Under the pieces are notes generated by a model. The model worked only from the letters and a program-made list of their open reading frames with translations. It ran no database searches and had not been told where the DNA came from. DNA of 64,000 bases, from positions 62,001 through 126,000 of the forward strand of contig NZ_JAAVUV010000001.1 of NCBI RefSeq assembly GCF_018449635.1. Direction: 5' to 3'. Source of the stretch: Caballeronia sp. dw_276 (GTDB lineage Bacteria > Pseudomonadota > Gammaproteobacteria > Burkholderiales > Burkholderiaceae). The position numbers were made by a program, and so were the translations under genes. This document shows, piece after piece, positions 36,330 through 44,821 of the stretch (its first letter is position 1; each line of letters opens with the position of its first letter).

Positions 36330-36746
36330 TCAAACAAGCGGTTCGCGCGGTCCGGGCCATTCGTCGCGCGGAGCCGCCGATACCACGGACATGCACGCGC
36401 CCGCTGTCACGCGAACCGGCACGGTCTTCGGATCAAAGTCATCCAGGCAACGGACGTTGACGCCGAAATGATCGGGCGCAGCGCGTTTCCGATGAAACGT
36501 ATAAATCCCGCAGCGCGAGCAGAAATAATGCTTCGCGCGTTGCGTGTTCCATTGGTAAAGCGTGAGGAAGGCCTCGCCCTCCGTGATCGATAACTGGCTT
36601 TCATGCACCTTCGTCATCAGCGCGTTTTTCTTCACGCACAAGGAGCAATCGCAGGTGGTCAATTCCTGGATCTCGGCATCGACCAGGAATTTCACTGCGC
36701 CGCAATGACAGCTTCCTGCATGGCCCGACATGTGAATTTGCTCCAT
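36330..36746 (-). CDS. GFA/CENP-V family zinc protein
   Basis: 138 aa (an ATG five codons in is also possible). The Cys sites are those of the GFA fold: SCHCGAVKF, CDCSLCVKK and HYFCSRCGIYTFHRKR, giving two zinc sites. Members include glutathione-dependent formaldehyde-activating proteins, though most are uncharacterised. Upstream of the BON gene and likely cotranscribed. Confidence 0.88.
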   Translation of the reverse strand: MEQIHMSGHAGSCHCGAVKFLVDAEIQELTTCDCSLCVKKNALMTKVHESQLSITEGEAFLTLYQWNTQRAKHYFCSRCGIYTFHRKRAAPDHFGVNVRCLDDFDPKTVPVRVTAGACMSVVSAAPRDEWPGPREPLV

Positions 36747-36850
36747 GTTGTTGATCGCCGCGCAAGGACGGCCGGTTCAAGCACGCCTCAGATTACACGC
36801 ATAGAATCGATCACGTTTTCGATTCCGGATATCAACCTCAAGGTGCTCTC

Positions 36851-37591
36851 ATGACGCGTAAAAGTGCGATCGTAATTGGCGTAGGCGCGGAACTCGGCTT
36901 GGGCGCCGCGCTCTGCAAGCTGATTGCGCGGCAAAATTATCACGTGTTTGTCGCAGGCCGCTCGCCCGAGAAACTCGACATCGTTGCACGCGCGATCACG
37001 GCGAACGGACATCACGCAGAGTCAATCGTAACCGATGCAACGTCGGAGCAGGACGTCCTCAATCTCTTCGACAAAGCCATGACTCCGCGCGATGGAATCG
37101 AACCGCCGTCGCTTGTCATCTATAACGTCGGCAACAACCGGCGCGTCGATTTTCGCGAGTTGACACTGGACGAATTTGAAAGCTTCGTGCGCACGGGACC
37201 TGTCGGAGGATTTCTCGTGGGGCGGGAAGCTGCGCGCAGGCTCGTCCCGCTGGGACGCGGCACGGTGATCTTCACGGGCGCATCGGCGAGCCTTCGCGGC
37301 AAGCCCGGATTCGCTCATTTCTCGGCATCGAAGGCGGGTGTGCGCATGATTGCCCAAAGCATGGCGCGCGAATTCGGGCCGCTAGGGTTGCACGTTGCGC
37401 ATGTGGTCGTGGACGGGGGTATCGATGGTGAAAGGCTAAGGACTTCACGTCCAGAAGCGGTTGCCGAGCGTGGCGAGAACGGCCTGCTCAACGTCGATGC
37501 GATCGCCGAAACGTTTTGGGCCATCCACGCGCAGCACCCGTCGGCATGGACGCAAGAAATCGATTTGCGTCCGTTCAAGGAACCGTTCTAG
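36851..37591 (+). CDS. SDR-family oxidoreductase
   Basis: 246 aa. Cofactor motif VIGVGAELGLGAALC is a variant of TGxxxGxG. The catalytic Tyr/Lys region is altered: FTGASASLRGKPGFAHFSASKAG has Phe-Ser-Ala-Ser-Lys where Tyr-X3-Lys is usual, so the protein may not be a standard dehydrogenase. Divergent from the GFA gene. Function unknown. Confidence 0.85.
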   Translation: MTRKSAIVIGVGAELGLGAALCKLIARQNYHVFVAGRSPEKLDIVARAITANGHHAESIVTDATSEQDVLNLFDKAMTPRDGIEPPSLVIYNVGNNRRVDFRELTLDEFESFVRTGPVGGFLVGREAARRLVPLGRGTVIFTGASASLRGKPGFAHFSASKAGVRMIAQSMAREFGPLGLHVAHVVVDGGIDGERLRTSRPEAVAERGENGLLNVDAIAETFWAIHAQHPSAWTQEIDLRPFKEPF

Positions 37592-37627
37592 TTTGCAGCG
37601 CTGACCGCCATGTGTCTTTGCGGTCAG

Positions 37628-37645
37628 CTCCCGAATAAGCTCACT
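37628..37645 (-). repeat. Distal iteron, single copy
   Basis: Minus-strand AGTGAGCTTATTCGGGAG; one base (first G) off the consensus. In the short gap between convergent SDR and serA genes. Confidence 0.78.
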
Positions 37646-37665
37646 TTGCAGCCGGTTGCACCAGG

Positions 37666-38868
37666 TTATTTCAGCAGCAAGCGCGTCCGGATGAAGCCGG
37701 GCTCTTTTGCGAGCGCCTGAATCAGCTCTTTCGGTGGCGCGCGGTCCAGATCAGTGACCACATATCCTGTTTCGCCCTGCGTTTGCAGATGTTGCGCGAC
37801 GATATTGGCGCCCTCCGCTGCAAGCTTGGTGTTGAGCGTAGCCAACGCGCCGGGTGCGTTACCGTGGACGTTGAGCAGGCGCGCGGGGGCGTCGAGCGGT
37901 CCCGGGTTTACATGCGGGAAGTTGACGGCGCCGACCGTATCGCCCGTGCTCAAGAATGAAATCAGCTTGGTCGCAACCTCGGTGCCGATATTCTCCTGCG
38001 CCTCCTCTGTGCTGCCGCCAACGTGTGGCGTGAGGATCACGTTCGGCAAACCTTGAAGCACGCTTTTGAATTCGTCGGCATTGGTTTTCGGCTCTTCCGG
38101 AAATACGTCGATAGCCGCACCGCCCAAGCGCTTCGCTTTCAACGCTTGCGCGAGCGCTTCGATATCCACGACAGAACCCCGCGACGCATTGATCAGGATT
38201 GCACCGGGCTTGAAGCAGGCAAGTGTCTCTGCATCGATCATGAAATTGGTCTGAGCGGTCGCCGGCACGTGAAGCGTGACGACATCGGCCTGGGATACGG
38301 CGTCCGAAAGTGATTGCGATGCACGCGCCGATCCCAGCGACAAACGCGCTTGCACATCGTAATAAACCACGCGCATTCCCATGGCTTCGGCAAGCACGCC
38401 GACCTGCGAACCGATGTTCCCATAGCCCACGATCGCAATCGTCTTGCCGCGGGTTTCGAACGATCCGTTCGCGCCCTTCGCCCATTTGCCGGCATGCGCC
38501 TGAACGCTTTTCTCCGGCACGCGACGCAACAGCAAGATGGCTTCGGCGATCACCAGTTCCGCCACCGAACGCGTGTTCGAAAACGGCGCGTTGAATACCG
38601 GAATGCCCGCGCGCGCGGCGGCATTCAGGTCGACCTGCGACGTCCCGATGCAAAAGCAGCCGATCGCAAGCAGATGACGCGCGGCTTCGATTTCATCGCG
38701 CTTGAGATGCGTCGCCGAACGAATGCCGACGAGATTGTGAGCTTGAAGCGCACTCAGCAGTTCGCTTCCTGCAAGCGCGCCTGCGCGTCGCTCGACCTCG
38801 AGCTTTGCCTCGCTGAAACGGGCGACTGCGGTGTCGTGGATATTTTCGAGTAGGAGAACAGAGGTCAT
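37666..38868 (-). CDS. serA: D-3-phosphoglycerate dehydrogenase
   Basis: 400 aa, close to the 410 aa of the E. coli enzyme. NAD-binding motif VGYGNIGSQVGVLAEAMGM, catalytic Arg in NASRGSVVDIEAL, Glu in VFPEEP and His in TPHVGGSTEEAQ. A C-terminal ACT domain from about 325 (NVHGNAPGALATLNTKLAAEGANI) suggests feedback control by serine. First step of serine synthesis. Confidence 0.94.
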   Translation of the reverse strand: MTSVLLLENIHDTAVARFSEAKLEVERRAGALAGSELLSALQAHNLVGIRSATHLKRDEIEAARHLLAIGCFCIGTSQVDLNAAARAGIPVFNAPFSNTRSVAELVIAEAILLLRRVPEKSVQAHAGKWAKGANGSFETRGKTIAIVGYGNIGSQVGVLAEAMGMRVVYYDVQARLSLGSARASQSLSDAVSQADVVTLHVPATAQTNFMIDAETLACFKPGAILINASRGSVVDIEALAQALKAKRLGGAAIDVFPEEPKTNADEFKSVLQGLPNVILTPHVGGSTEEAQENIGTEVATKLISFLSTGDTVGAVNFPHVNPGPLDAPARLLNVHGNAPGALATLNTKLAAEGANIVAQHLQTQGETGYVVTDLDRAPPKELIQALAKEPGFIRTRLLLK

Positions 38869-39070
38869 TGAACGCTTTCGAGCCGGTGACCTGGGCGTTT
38901 TACGCCCAGCAAGTTGCAGAAGTAAGTCCGGCCTGTGGTTGAACGGCGCCGGACAAGTTGGCGCTACGCAAACGCCATCCGTTCGATGTTACCGCTTGCA
39001 GCACTTGAACATTCGCCACCCTACTCGCGGCATGGCCTTTGCAAGTGAACGGTTTGTTTTTATTTTGATC

Positions 39071-39102
39071 AATTGATTGTTTTCTCCTGAAAACAATCAA
39101 TT
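39071..39102. promoter_or_regulatory. Inverted repeat, candidate operator
   Basis: 14-base arms AATTGATTGTTTTC and GAAAACAATCAATT are exact complements around TCCT. Lies 70 bp upstream of the tautomerase ATG; no T run, so an operator fits better than a terminator. Confidence 0.65.
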
Positions 39103-39171
39103 CAAGCGCGGCGTCCCAACGTGGTCACGTCCCGCACTAAACTGGGTTCTCACGCCACCAAGAGAATCGAC

Positions 39172-39561
39172 ATGCCGTTACTCAAATTCGACCTGATCGA
39201 GGGCCGCGATGAGCAGGAAATCACGGCCTTGCTCGATGCCGCCCATCGCGCCGTACTTGCCGCATTCAAGGTGCCTCAGCGAGACCGTTACCAGATCGTG
39301 ACCGAGCACAAGCCTTATCACTTCATGATTCAGGACACGGGATTGAATATCGAGCGCACGCGCAGTCTCGTGGTCCTGACCGTTGTGACGAGTCCGCGCA
39401 GCACCGAGTCGAAGCAAGCGTTTTATGCGGAACTGACTCGGGAGTTGGAAGAGAGTTGTGGTATCGCGCCAAGCGATGTGATTGTGTCTATTGTCGGGAA
39501 TACGACGGCCGACTGGAGCTTTGGAAACGGCGTTGCGCAGTACGTCACCGGCGAATTGTGA
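39172..39561 (+). CDS. Tautomerase-family protein
   Basis: 129 aa from ATG 39172, which places Pro right after Met (MPLLKFDLIEG), the catalytic base of 4-oxalocrotonate tautomerase relatives. Two beta-alpha-beta halves are seen. Longer than classic 4-OT (about 62 aa), matching the fused-dimer type group. Followed after 58 bp by an AraC regulator in the same direction; a strong inverted repeat lies upstream. Confidence 0.85.
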   Translation: MPLLKFDLIEGRDEQEITALLDAAHRAVLAAFKVPQRDRYQIVTEHKPYHFMIQDTGLNIERTRSLVVLTVVTSPRSTESKQAFYAELTRELEESCGIAPSDVIVSIVGNTTADWSFGNGVAQYVTGEL

Positions 39562-39619
39562 AGCCGCGCGGTATGCTACTGGAGTAGGTTTCTACAGAAC
39601 CGCCCTAGAGTCCATCCCG

Positions 39620-40561
39620 ATGAATTCCATTGCCATACGCGCATCGCGTACTTACGCAATGCCTGAGCGCAGCGACCGGCTCGACTTCTACATTCGCGAC
39701 CAAACCCTGCGCTCCGCCATCACGGAACCGCACAAGCACGACTATTTTCAGATCCAGATCAATCTGGGCGGCGATACGCAACAGCATATCGGCGACGCAA
39801 CCCGCCCGTTTCCAACCGGAGCCATCGCCTTCATTGCGCCGCATCGCGCCCACATGATTCCGCATCCGGCGCAATCGCGGTTCATCGTGATCAACTTCGC
39901 GCTGGATTTCCTGGGACTCGATCTGGATGCTTACGATGGCCGGATCGACCTGAACAACGTTCCCGTTGCGAGGTTTCCCGAGCTGGCGCCATTTCGTTTT
40001 CAAGGCGAGCTGGACTTCAGGCTCGCGCCGGCAGATCTTGCCGAGGTGGAACGCGTTGCGCGCGTCATGATGGGCATCGACAGCGCGCGAGGTTTTGGCG
40101 CCGTCAGCCGATTGCGCGGATACCTGCTGCAGTTGATCGGGCTCGTTTGTGCACAATACGCGGACCCGCTGCTGCAACTCGCGGCGCTCAACGAACGGGC
40201 AGTCAACCGGCGCGATTCCGTCAGCAAGGTGATGCGCCATGTACTCAAGAACCTGAACGACGACGCGCTGTCCCTGCAATCGACCGCGGACGCAGCCGCG
40301 CTGACGCCGGGTTACGTTGCCCGTTTGATGAAGAAGGAGACGGGACGTAGCTTCGTGCAATGGGTCACGGACCAGCGGATCAGCCGCGCAAAGGCCCTGC
40401 TCGCCGACGATACACGCCGGGTCAAGGACATCGCTTTTCTGGTCGGTTTTCGCGATGAAGCCTACTTTACGCGGCGCTTTCGCCAGGCGGAAGGATCATC
40501 GCCAACGGAATTCCGCACGGCGCAATTCAAGGGGCCGGCAGGCCACGTCAAGGCCGTTTAG
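39620..40561 (+). CDS. AraC-family transcriptional regulator
   Basis: 313 aa from MNSIAIRASRTYAMP. An N-terminal cupin-like effector domain (HKHDYFQIQINLGGDTQQHIG; GAIAFIAPHRAHMIPHP) and two C-terminal HTHs (LQSTADAAALTPGYVARLMKKETG; VKDIAFLVGFRDEAYFTRRFRQAEG). May control the upstream tautomerase or downstream FAH gene; the 14-bp inverted repeat at 39071 is a candidate site. Confidence 0.92.
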   Translation: MNSIAIRASRTYAMPERSDRLDFYIRDQTLRSAITEPHKHDYFQIQINLGGDTQQHIGDATRPFPTGAIAFIAPHRAHMIPHPAQSRFIVINFALDFLGLDLDAYDGRIDLNNVPVARFPELAPFRFQGELDFRLAPADLAEVERVARVMMGIDSARGFGAVSRLRGYLLQLIGLVCAQYADPLLQLAALNERAVNRRDSVSKVMRHVLKNLNDDALSLQSTADAAALTPGYVARLMKKETGRSFVQWVTDQRISRAKALLADDTRRVKDIAFLVGFRDEAYFTRRFRQAEGSSPTEFRTAQFKGPAGHVKAV

Positions 40562-40670
40562 TCCAAGACGCGGGTCGGTTTTGTCCTGCCATCAGGGCTG
40601 CTCGAAGCATATTGTTCATGGGTGATGCAGCGGATCTGCACCAACATCCTCAACTTTTCGAGTACCCGAT

Positions 40671-41366
40671 ATGGCCGAATACATCTTTGCTCCTTCGCCG
40701 GTTACAGCGGTTCCCATCGCCGGATCGACGGCTTCATTTCCAGTGCGCCGCGTGTTCTGCGTTGGACGCAACTACGCCGATCATGCGCGTGAAATGGGCG
40801 CGAATCCGGATCGCGAACCGCCGTTCTTCTTCACCAAACCCGCCGATGCAGTCGTGCCCGCAGCAGGAACGCTCGCCTATCCGATGCTGACCGAAGACCT
40901 GCATCACGAGATCGAAATGGTGATTGCCATCGGCAAAGAGGGAAGCCGGATCGATCCAAAAAATGCGCTTGATTACGTGCTGGGCTACAGCGTCGGTGTG
41001 GACCTCACGCGTCGCGACCTGCAGGCGATCGCCAAGAAGATGAGCCGGCCGTGGGACTGGGCCAAAGGCTTCGATGAATCAGCGCCCGTCACACCCATTC
41101 ACCTCGCGGAAAAAATCGGCCATCCGGGCACCGGCAAGATCTGGTTATCGGTGAATGGCGAAACGAAGCAAACAGGCGATCTCGCCGATATGATCTGGCC
41201 GGTCGCGGACATCATCAGCCACGTGTCACACGCGGTGGTGATCAAACCCGGCGATCTGATTTTCAGTGGTACACCTGCGGGCGTCGGCGCGTTGAAGCGC
41301 GGCGACAAGGTCACGGGCGGCGTTGAAGGCGTGGCGGAATTTCAATTCGAGATCGGCAAAGCGTAG
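40671..41366 (+). CDS. Fumarylacetoacetate hydrolase family protein (fumarylpyruvate hydrolase-like)
   Basis: 231 aa. VFCVGRNYADHAREMG, FFFTKPADAVVP, LHHEIEMVIAIGKEG and the metal-site Asp region VGVDLTRRDLQ define the FAH fold; GDLIFSGTPAGVGALKRGD is the C-terminal block. Length and motifs are nearest to the fumarylpyruvate hydrolase (NagK) and FAHD1 group. Reaction not certain. Confidence 0.9.
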   Translation: MAEYIFAPSPVTAVPIAGSTASFPVRRVFCVGRNYADHAREMGANPDREPPFFFTKPADAVVPAAGTLAYPMLTEDLHHEIEMVIAIGKEGSRIDPKNALDYVLGYSVGVDLTRRDLQAIAKKMSRPWDWAKGFDESAPVTPIHLAEKIGHPGTGKIWLSVNGETKQTGDLADMIWPVADIISHVSHAVVIKPGDLIFSGTPAGVGALKRGDKVTGGVEGVAEFQFEIGKA

Positions 41367-41450
41367 GCGCGGTTTCAGGGTTGTCAGTTATGCGGTCGCT
41401 TGCGTGGATGTGTATAACGTCAACACGTAACTCAATCATCGCGAGCGACC

Positions 41451-41990
41451 ATGAGCAATCCCATTCCGCCCGGCGAACAAGGGCGTGACAAGCGTCATCA
41501 CCTGCGTTTTCATCTGCCATACATGCATCTTTCATCGGTGTTCGGCGATGACTGGTTTGCGCTCAAAGCCGAGCGCTTCGCACGGTTCTTCGGCACGCCG
41601 ACGTTCCTGATCGGGCAGACGCTTATCGTCGCATGCTGGATCGGCATGAATGTCGTGGGCCTGACAAAATTCGATGTCTATCCGTTCATCTTGCTCAATC
41701 TCGCATTCAGCCTTCAGGCTGCCTACGCCGCGCCGCTGATTTTGCTGGCGCAAACGCGGCAAGCCGATCGCGACAAGGTGAACGCGGACGCCGATGCCCG
41801 TCATCGTGAAGCTCTCGCCGCAGCAAACGAAGAACGCCAGGCGCAGGCCGCGAAACAAGCGGATCAACTGGTCGCGTTGCTCGAGCAAAACACGCAACTC
41901 ACCGAGATCACACGACAAATGAGTGAACGCATTGAAGCGTTGACGCTCGAGGTGCATGGTCAGTTGGCTCAGGTAAAACTGAAGAGCTAA
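41451..41990 (+). CDS. DUF1003 membrane protein
   Basis: 179 aa. Two adjacent membrane helices (TFLIGQTLIVACWIGMNVVG and YPFILLNLAFSLQAAYAAPLIL) are typical of DUF1003, followed by a charged coiled-coil (about 100-175). Inner membrane; function unknown. Confidence 0.88.
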   Translation: MSNPIPPGEQGRDKRHHLRFHLPYMHLSSVFGDDWFALKAERFARFFGTPTFLIGQTLIVACWIGMNVVGLTKFDVYPFILLNLAFSLQAAYAAPLILLAQTRQADRDKVNADADARHREALAAANEERQAQAAKQADQLVALLEQNTQLTEITRQMSERIEALTLEVHGQLAQVKLKS

Positions 41991-42066
41991 GATGCGCTAC
42001 GTCTCCCGGAAAAGCTCACCGTTGCGAATCCGTGTTGCATAAGCGCTTTAAGCCGCGGAGATTCGC

Positions 42067-42588
42067 TTACCAAAACCGGACACGCAATTGAAAGCCAAGT
42101 GTGAATGGCAGATCGCTCGAGGGAATGGGCGGAATCAATATGATGTTCGCGCCAATGCGACCGTACTCGGCCATGATCAGAGGCGCGGCGACGGGGCCGA
42201 CTTTGTGGTCGTGGCCGAATCCCCATTTCCCGTAATCGTATCCCGAGATAACGCCGCCCATTACCGCCAGCCGGACATAACCCCAGTGGGAAAACTCCGG
42301 CGCCCATACACCCCCGCCATAAAACGATGGCGCCGAGAGCGAATTCCGGAAATATCCGCCCGTCACGGCCCACTGTGGAGAGACCCAGCATTCAAGCCCG
42401 ACGCCGGGGTTGAATTGATCGAAGTGTTTCTTGGGATGTACGTGGTAGGAGCCGATCATTGCGTCAGCCCAAAGGCCGTCGCTGCAAATTTCAGCTGCGG
42501 CGGAGCTGGAAGGTATGGCGAGTGCCGCCAGCACAAACAACGCCGTTGGAATTAAGGTTTTTCTCGCGATTACCGCTGACGTTTTCAT
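42067..42588 (-). CDS. Probable outer-membrane beta-barrel protein
   Basis: 173 aa from MKTSAVIARKTLIP with a signal peptide to about residue 30 (SSSAAA-E). The mature part alternates hydrophobic and polar residues in short strands, contains GSYHVHPKKHFDQFNPGVGL and GGYFRNSLSAPSFYGGG, and ends in Phe-Trp (LRVRFW), as outer-membrane barrels do. A small acylhydrolase/PagL-like or DUF barrel is possible, but no catalytic motif was confirmed. Confidence 0.7.
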   Translation of the reverse strand: MKTSAVIARKTLIPTALFVLAALAIPSSSAAAEICSDGLWADAMIGSYHVHPKKHFDQFNPGVGLECWVSPQWAVTGGYFRNSLSAPSFYGGGVWAPEFSHWGYVRLAVMGGVISGYDYGKWGFGHDHKVGPVAAPLIMAEYGRIGANIILIPPIPSSDLPFTLGFQLRVRFW

Positions 42589-42789
42589 TCGGCCCAAACC
42601 TGTACGTTTCGCCGCCGCCGGGTCAGCAGCCACGTTTTATCGATATGAAGTTCGAGCGAAACTGTACATGAACGTCATGTTTAATTGTGTGAATGCAGTG
42701 GGGGAGTTTCTGGACCACATATAAGAATTAGGGGATATTCGATTTCGATAAGTCGCAGCTTTTTTGTTGGTGTGTGGCTTCACGAAAAA

Positions 42790-42805
42790 CTTGATGCGCA
42801 TAAAG
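42790..42805 (+). other. parS-like site (one mismatch)
   Basis: CTTGATGCGCATAAAG differs at one base from the palindrome CTTTATGCGCATAAAG found in and beside parAB 7.5 kb away. Intergenic. Confidence 0.55.
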
Positions 42806-42932
42806 TTTTTGCTCACGCATCGGGCAAAAAGTAAGGCCGCGCCGACTTGCGTCGGACGCGGCCTTACCTGCAATCGAACTCCAGGTGAGCGAACAATCGC
42901 CAGCCTGTTTCGGGCCGACGAGATCAGTCTGC

Positions 42933-43118
42933 TCAGTGCTTCTTCAACGCATCCTTCACATTTTCGCGGGCATCGCCGGCGCCTTTCTGCACCTTACCAG
43001 CGGCTTGTTGAACATCGCCCTTGGCTTCCTGAGCGCGATCGCCGGTCACCTTGCCGACAACTTCATTGACCTTACCCTTTGCCTGCTTGACCACGCCGTC
43101 TTTCTGATCCTTGTTCAT
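42933..43118 (-). CDS. CsbD-family stress protein
   Basis: 61 aa (MNKDQKDGVVKQAKGKVNEV and GKVTGDRAQEAKGDVQQAAGK), a classic CsbD hydrophilic helical repeat. GAAAGGAG lies just upstream of the start. Cytoplasmic general-stress protein of unknown mechanism. Confidence 0.9.
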   Translation of the reverse strand: MNKDQKDGVVKQAKGKVNEVVGKVTGDRAQEAKGDVQQAAGKVQKGAGDARENVKDALKKH

Positions 43119-43307
43119 CTTCATCTCCTTTCGTATCAAAAGCGCGAATCCGATGTAATGAATTTCGCGGCGCCATGTCAGGAAATGTCCTGACCGTGAA
43201 AACAGGATCGCAAATCCCAGTTGCACCCAACAGCCGATCGCGTCTGATTCCCGCGTAGGCGGAATCGCACATACGCGACCGGCGTTCGGCGCGACGCTAA
43301 ACGAAGA

Positions 43308-43336
43308 TTGCGATAAGTACTGTATGTTTGTACAGT
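43308..43336 (+). promoter_or_regulatory. Sigma-70-type promoter overlapped by LexA box
   Basis: TTGCGA (43308-43313) and TACAGT (43331-43336) are separated by exactly 17 bases. The -10 lies inside the LexA-type palindrome at 43318-43337, so LexA binding would block RNA polymerase. Confidence 0.7.
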
Positions 43337-43337
43337 A
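43318..43337. promoter_or_regulatory. lexA box: LexA (SOS) box
   Basis: TACTGTATGTTTGTACAGTA contains CTGT-N8-ACAG with TA on both sides, the consensus of gamma- and betaproteobacterial LexA. It ends 36 bp before the ATG at 43374. Confidence 0.8.
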
Positions 43338-43373
43338 TCGAACCTGGTCGTTATCGCCGAGAGGGAGACAAAA

Positions 43374-43733
43374 ATGGATATCGAAGAAGATCGCATCGAC
43401 ACGCCCGAATTTGCCCGCGTAGTGAAGGATTTGGAGCGCATCACGCGTGAGGTTGCTCATCGATATATCGTGCAGGGGGTGCCACTGACGTGGCGATTGC
43501 TGCTTGCGATCGAAGCCGAAGCGTTGGCGGATCTGGGATTTGCCGGTCGGCACGAGTCAGCGCTTCGAGCACTTTTCGCACGTCCGGACGACTTGAGCTT
43601 CCCGGAAACGGACGACCTTGTAGACTTTGGTACGTCTAACGCGCTGCCGCCCGTGTTTGCCTTTGCGGTCGACGCCTACGATCAGGCCGCACGCGCTGGG
43701 CATCCGGAACTGGCTGTCGCGGCTGTGCACTGA
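43374..43733 (+). CDS. Hypothetical protein under LexA-type promoter (119 aa)
   Basis: Acidic, mainly helical protein (MDIEEDRIDTPEFARVVKDL; REVAHRYIVQGVPLTWRLLL). GAGGGAGACAAAA precedes the ATG. No domain recognised. It follows a promoter overlapped by a LexA box and leads, after 37 bp, into the recombinase-like gene, so the two probably form a damage-inducible operon. Its closeness to kfrA, rep and parAB suggests a role in maintenance or recombination of this replicon (inference). Confidence 0.8.
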   Translation: MDIEEDRIDTPEFARVVKDLERITREVAHRYIVQGVPLTWRLLLAIEAEALADLGFAGRHESALRALFARPDDLSFPETDDLVDFGTSNALPPVFAFAVDAYDQAARAGHPELAVAAVH

Positions 43734-43770
43734 ACGTCGCCTGGGTCCGAATCAATAACTAACGGATGAA

Positions 43771-44796
43771 ATGCCGATGCAGCCTAACGCCGGAACCGAC
43801 GACATTTTCGAACGCGAACGCGCCAGTTGGTACAACGATCCGTCAAGCGCGTTCGATGCCTGGATGGTCAACCAGGCATTCAAGGCATCGTCAGCAGACG
43901 TCTACCGTGCTCAGTGGGGTCTGTTTCTTGAATGGCTGAACGTCAAACGCGTCAATCTCAAGACCGTGGACAGGCTTGCCATCGAACAGTTTGTGACCCA
44001 GCTGGATATCCGGAAGCCGCAGCGCGTGCGCTATCTGCGCCTTATCGAGCGAGTGCTCGACCACGTCCGCAAAATCGAGCTTGCTTCCACGAACCCTGCG
44101 CGATTCATAGCGCAAGACGGCGAAGCACCTTGGCGTGAGGCCCGCGAGAACGAGCCGACCGGCTTTCTCGCAGACGACGAGCGCGCGGCGCTGATCGCTT
44201 ATCTTTTTTCACCGATCGGGGATTTATCGGCTGGCCAACGCTGGCGTGAACGCCGGGACCGCGCGCTCGTCGGCGTTTTTCTCGGTGGAGGAGTAAAAAC
44301 GGGCGAGGCCGCCGCTCTGACCGTTAGTAACTTTGACTGGAATCAGCCTTGGCTGACGGTCGAAGCCGCGAATCCCGCATTTAATCGGCAAACCCGGCTG
44401 GCGCCTTTTGCTGTCGCGTTGCTTGATCATTGGGTCAGCGAACGAAAAACTGCCAAATTGCCGGGTGAGCTGCTGTTTCCGTCTACCATTTCGGGGCGCC
44501 TCATGCACAAGGCGACAATGTTGCGCTCTATCGATGCAGTAACGTTGGCGGCCGGCATTGCGGAGTCAAGAACCGCCCGCGCCAGTCCGCAAACTTTGCG
44601 CAACACGTTTGCCGCCGAGCTGTTCGAAAGCGGAACAGCGCCTGAACGGGTCGGAGAGTGGCTGGGATTTCAGCAGGAAATTTCGGCGCACAGGTTGTAT
44701 CGCGCGTGGGAACGGTGGATGGGTGAGGAAATACGGGAGCGTGATTTAGCGCATGCAAAGCATGACGCCACGTTTTCGGAAGATCGTTCAACCTGA
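43771..44796 (+). CDS. Tyrosine recombinase-like protein with degenerate active site
   Basis: 341 aa with a core-binding SAM-like N-domain (residues 30-115) and a catalytic-domain fold. The usual Arg of box I is Lys 176 (GGGVKTGEAAAL), the box II His-x-x-Arg-His reads Gln 274, Arg 277, Asn 278 (SPQTLRNTFAAELFESG), and the LGH His is Phe 300 (GEWLGF). The nucleophile position keeps Tyr 310. It is probably unable to cleave DNA normally and may act as a DNA-binding or architectural factor. Likely cotranscribed with the LexA-box gene; ends just before a distal iteron. Confidence 0.88.
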   Translation: MPMQPNAGTDDIFERERASWYNDPSSAFDAWMVNQAFKASSADVYRAQWGLFLEWLNVKRVNLKTVDRLAIEQFVTQLDIRKPQRVRYLRLIERVLDHVRKIELASTNPARFIAQDGEAPWREARENEPTGFLADDERAALIAYLFSPIGDLSAGQRWRERRDRALVGVFLGGGVKTGEAAALTVSNFDWNQPWLTVEAANPAFNRQTRLAPFAVALLDHWVSERKTAKLPGELLFPSTISGRLMHKATMLRSIDAVTLAAGIAESRTARASPQTLRNTFAAELFESGTAPERVGEWLGFQQEISAHRLYRAWERWMGEEIRERDLAHAKHDATFSEDRST

Positions 44797-44803
44797 AAAG
44801 CAC

Positions 44804-44821
44804 CTCCCGAATAACCTCACC
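44804..44821 (-). repeat. Distal iteron overlapping kfrA stop
   Basis: Minus-strand GGTGAGGTTATTCGGGAG, full match to the fixed consensus positions. In the 20-bp gap between convergent recombinase and kfrA genes, 1.6 kb from the main array. Confidence 0.82.

Noticed and set aside
42881-42905. GGTGAGCGAACAATCG near the CsbD gene as another iteron
   Set aside because: Only GGTGAG matches; the CGGGAG half is missing.
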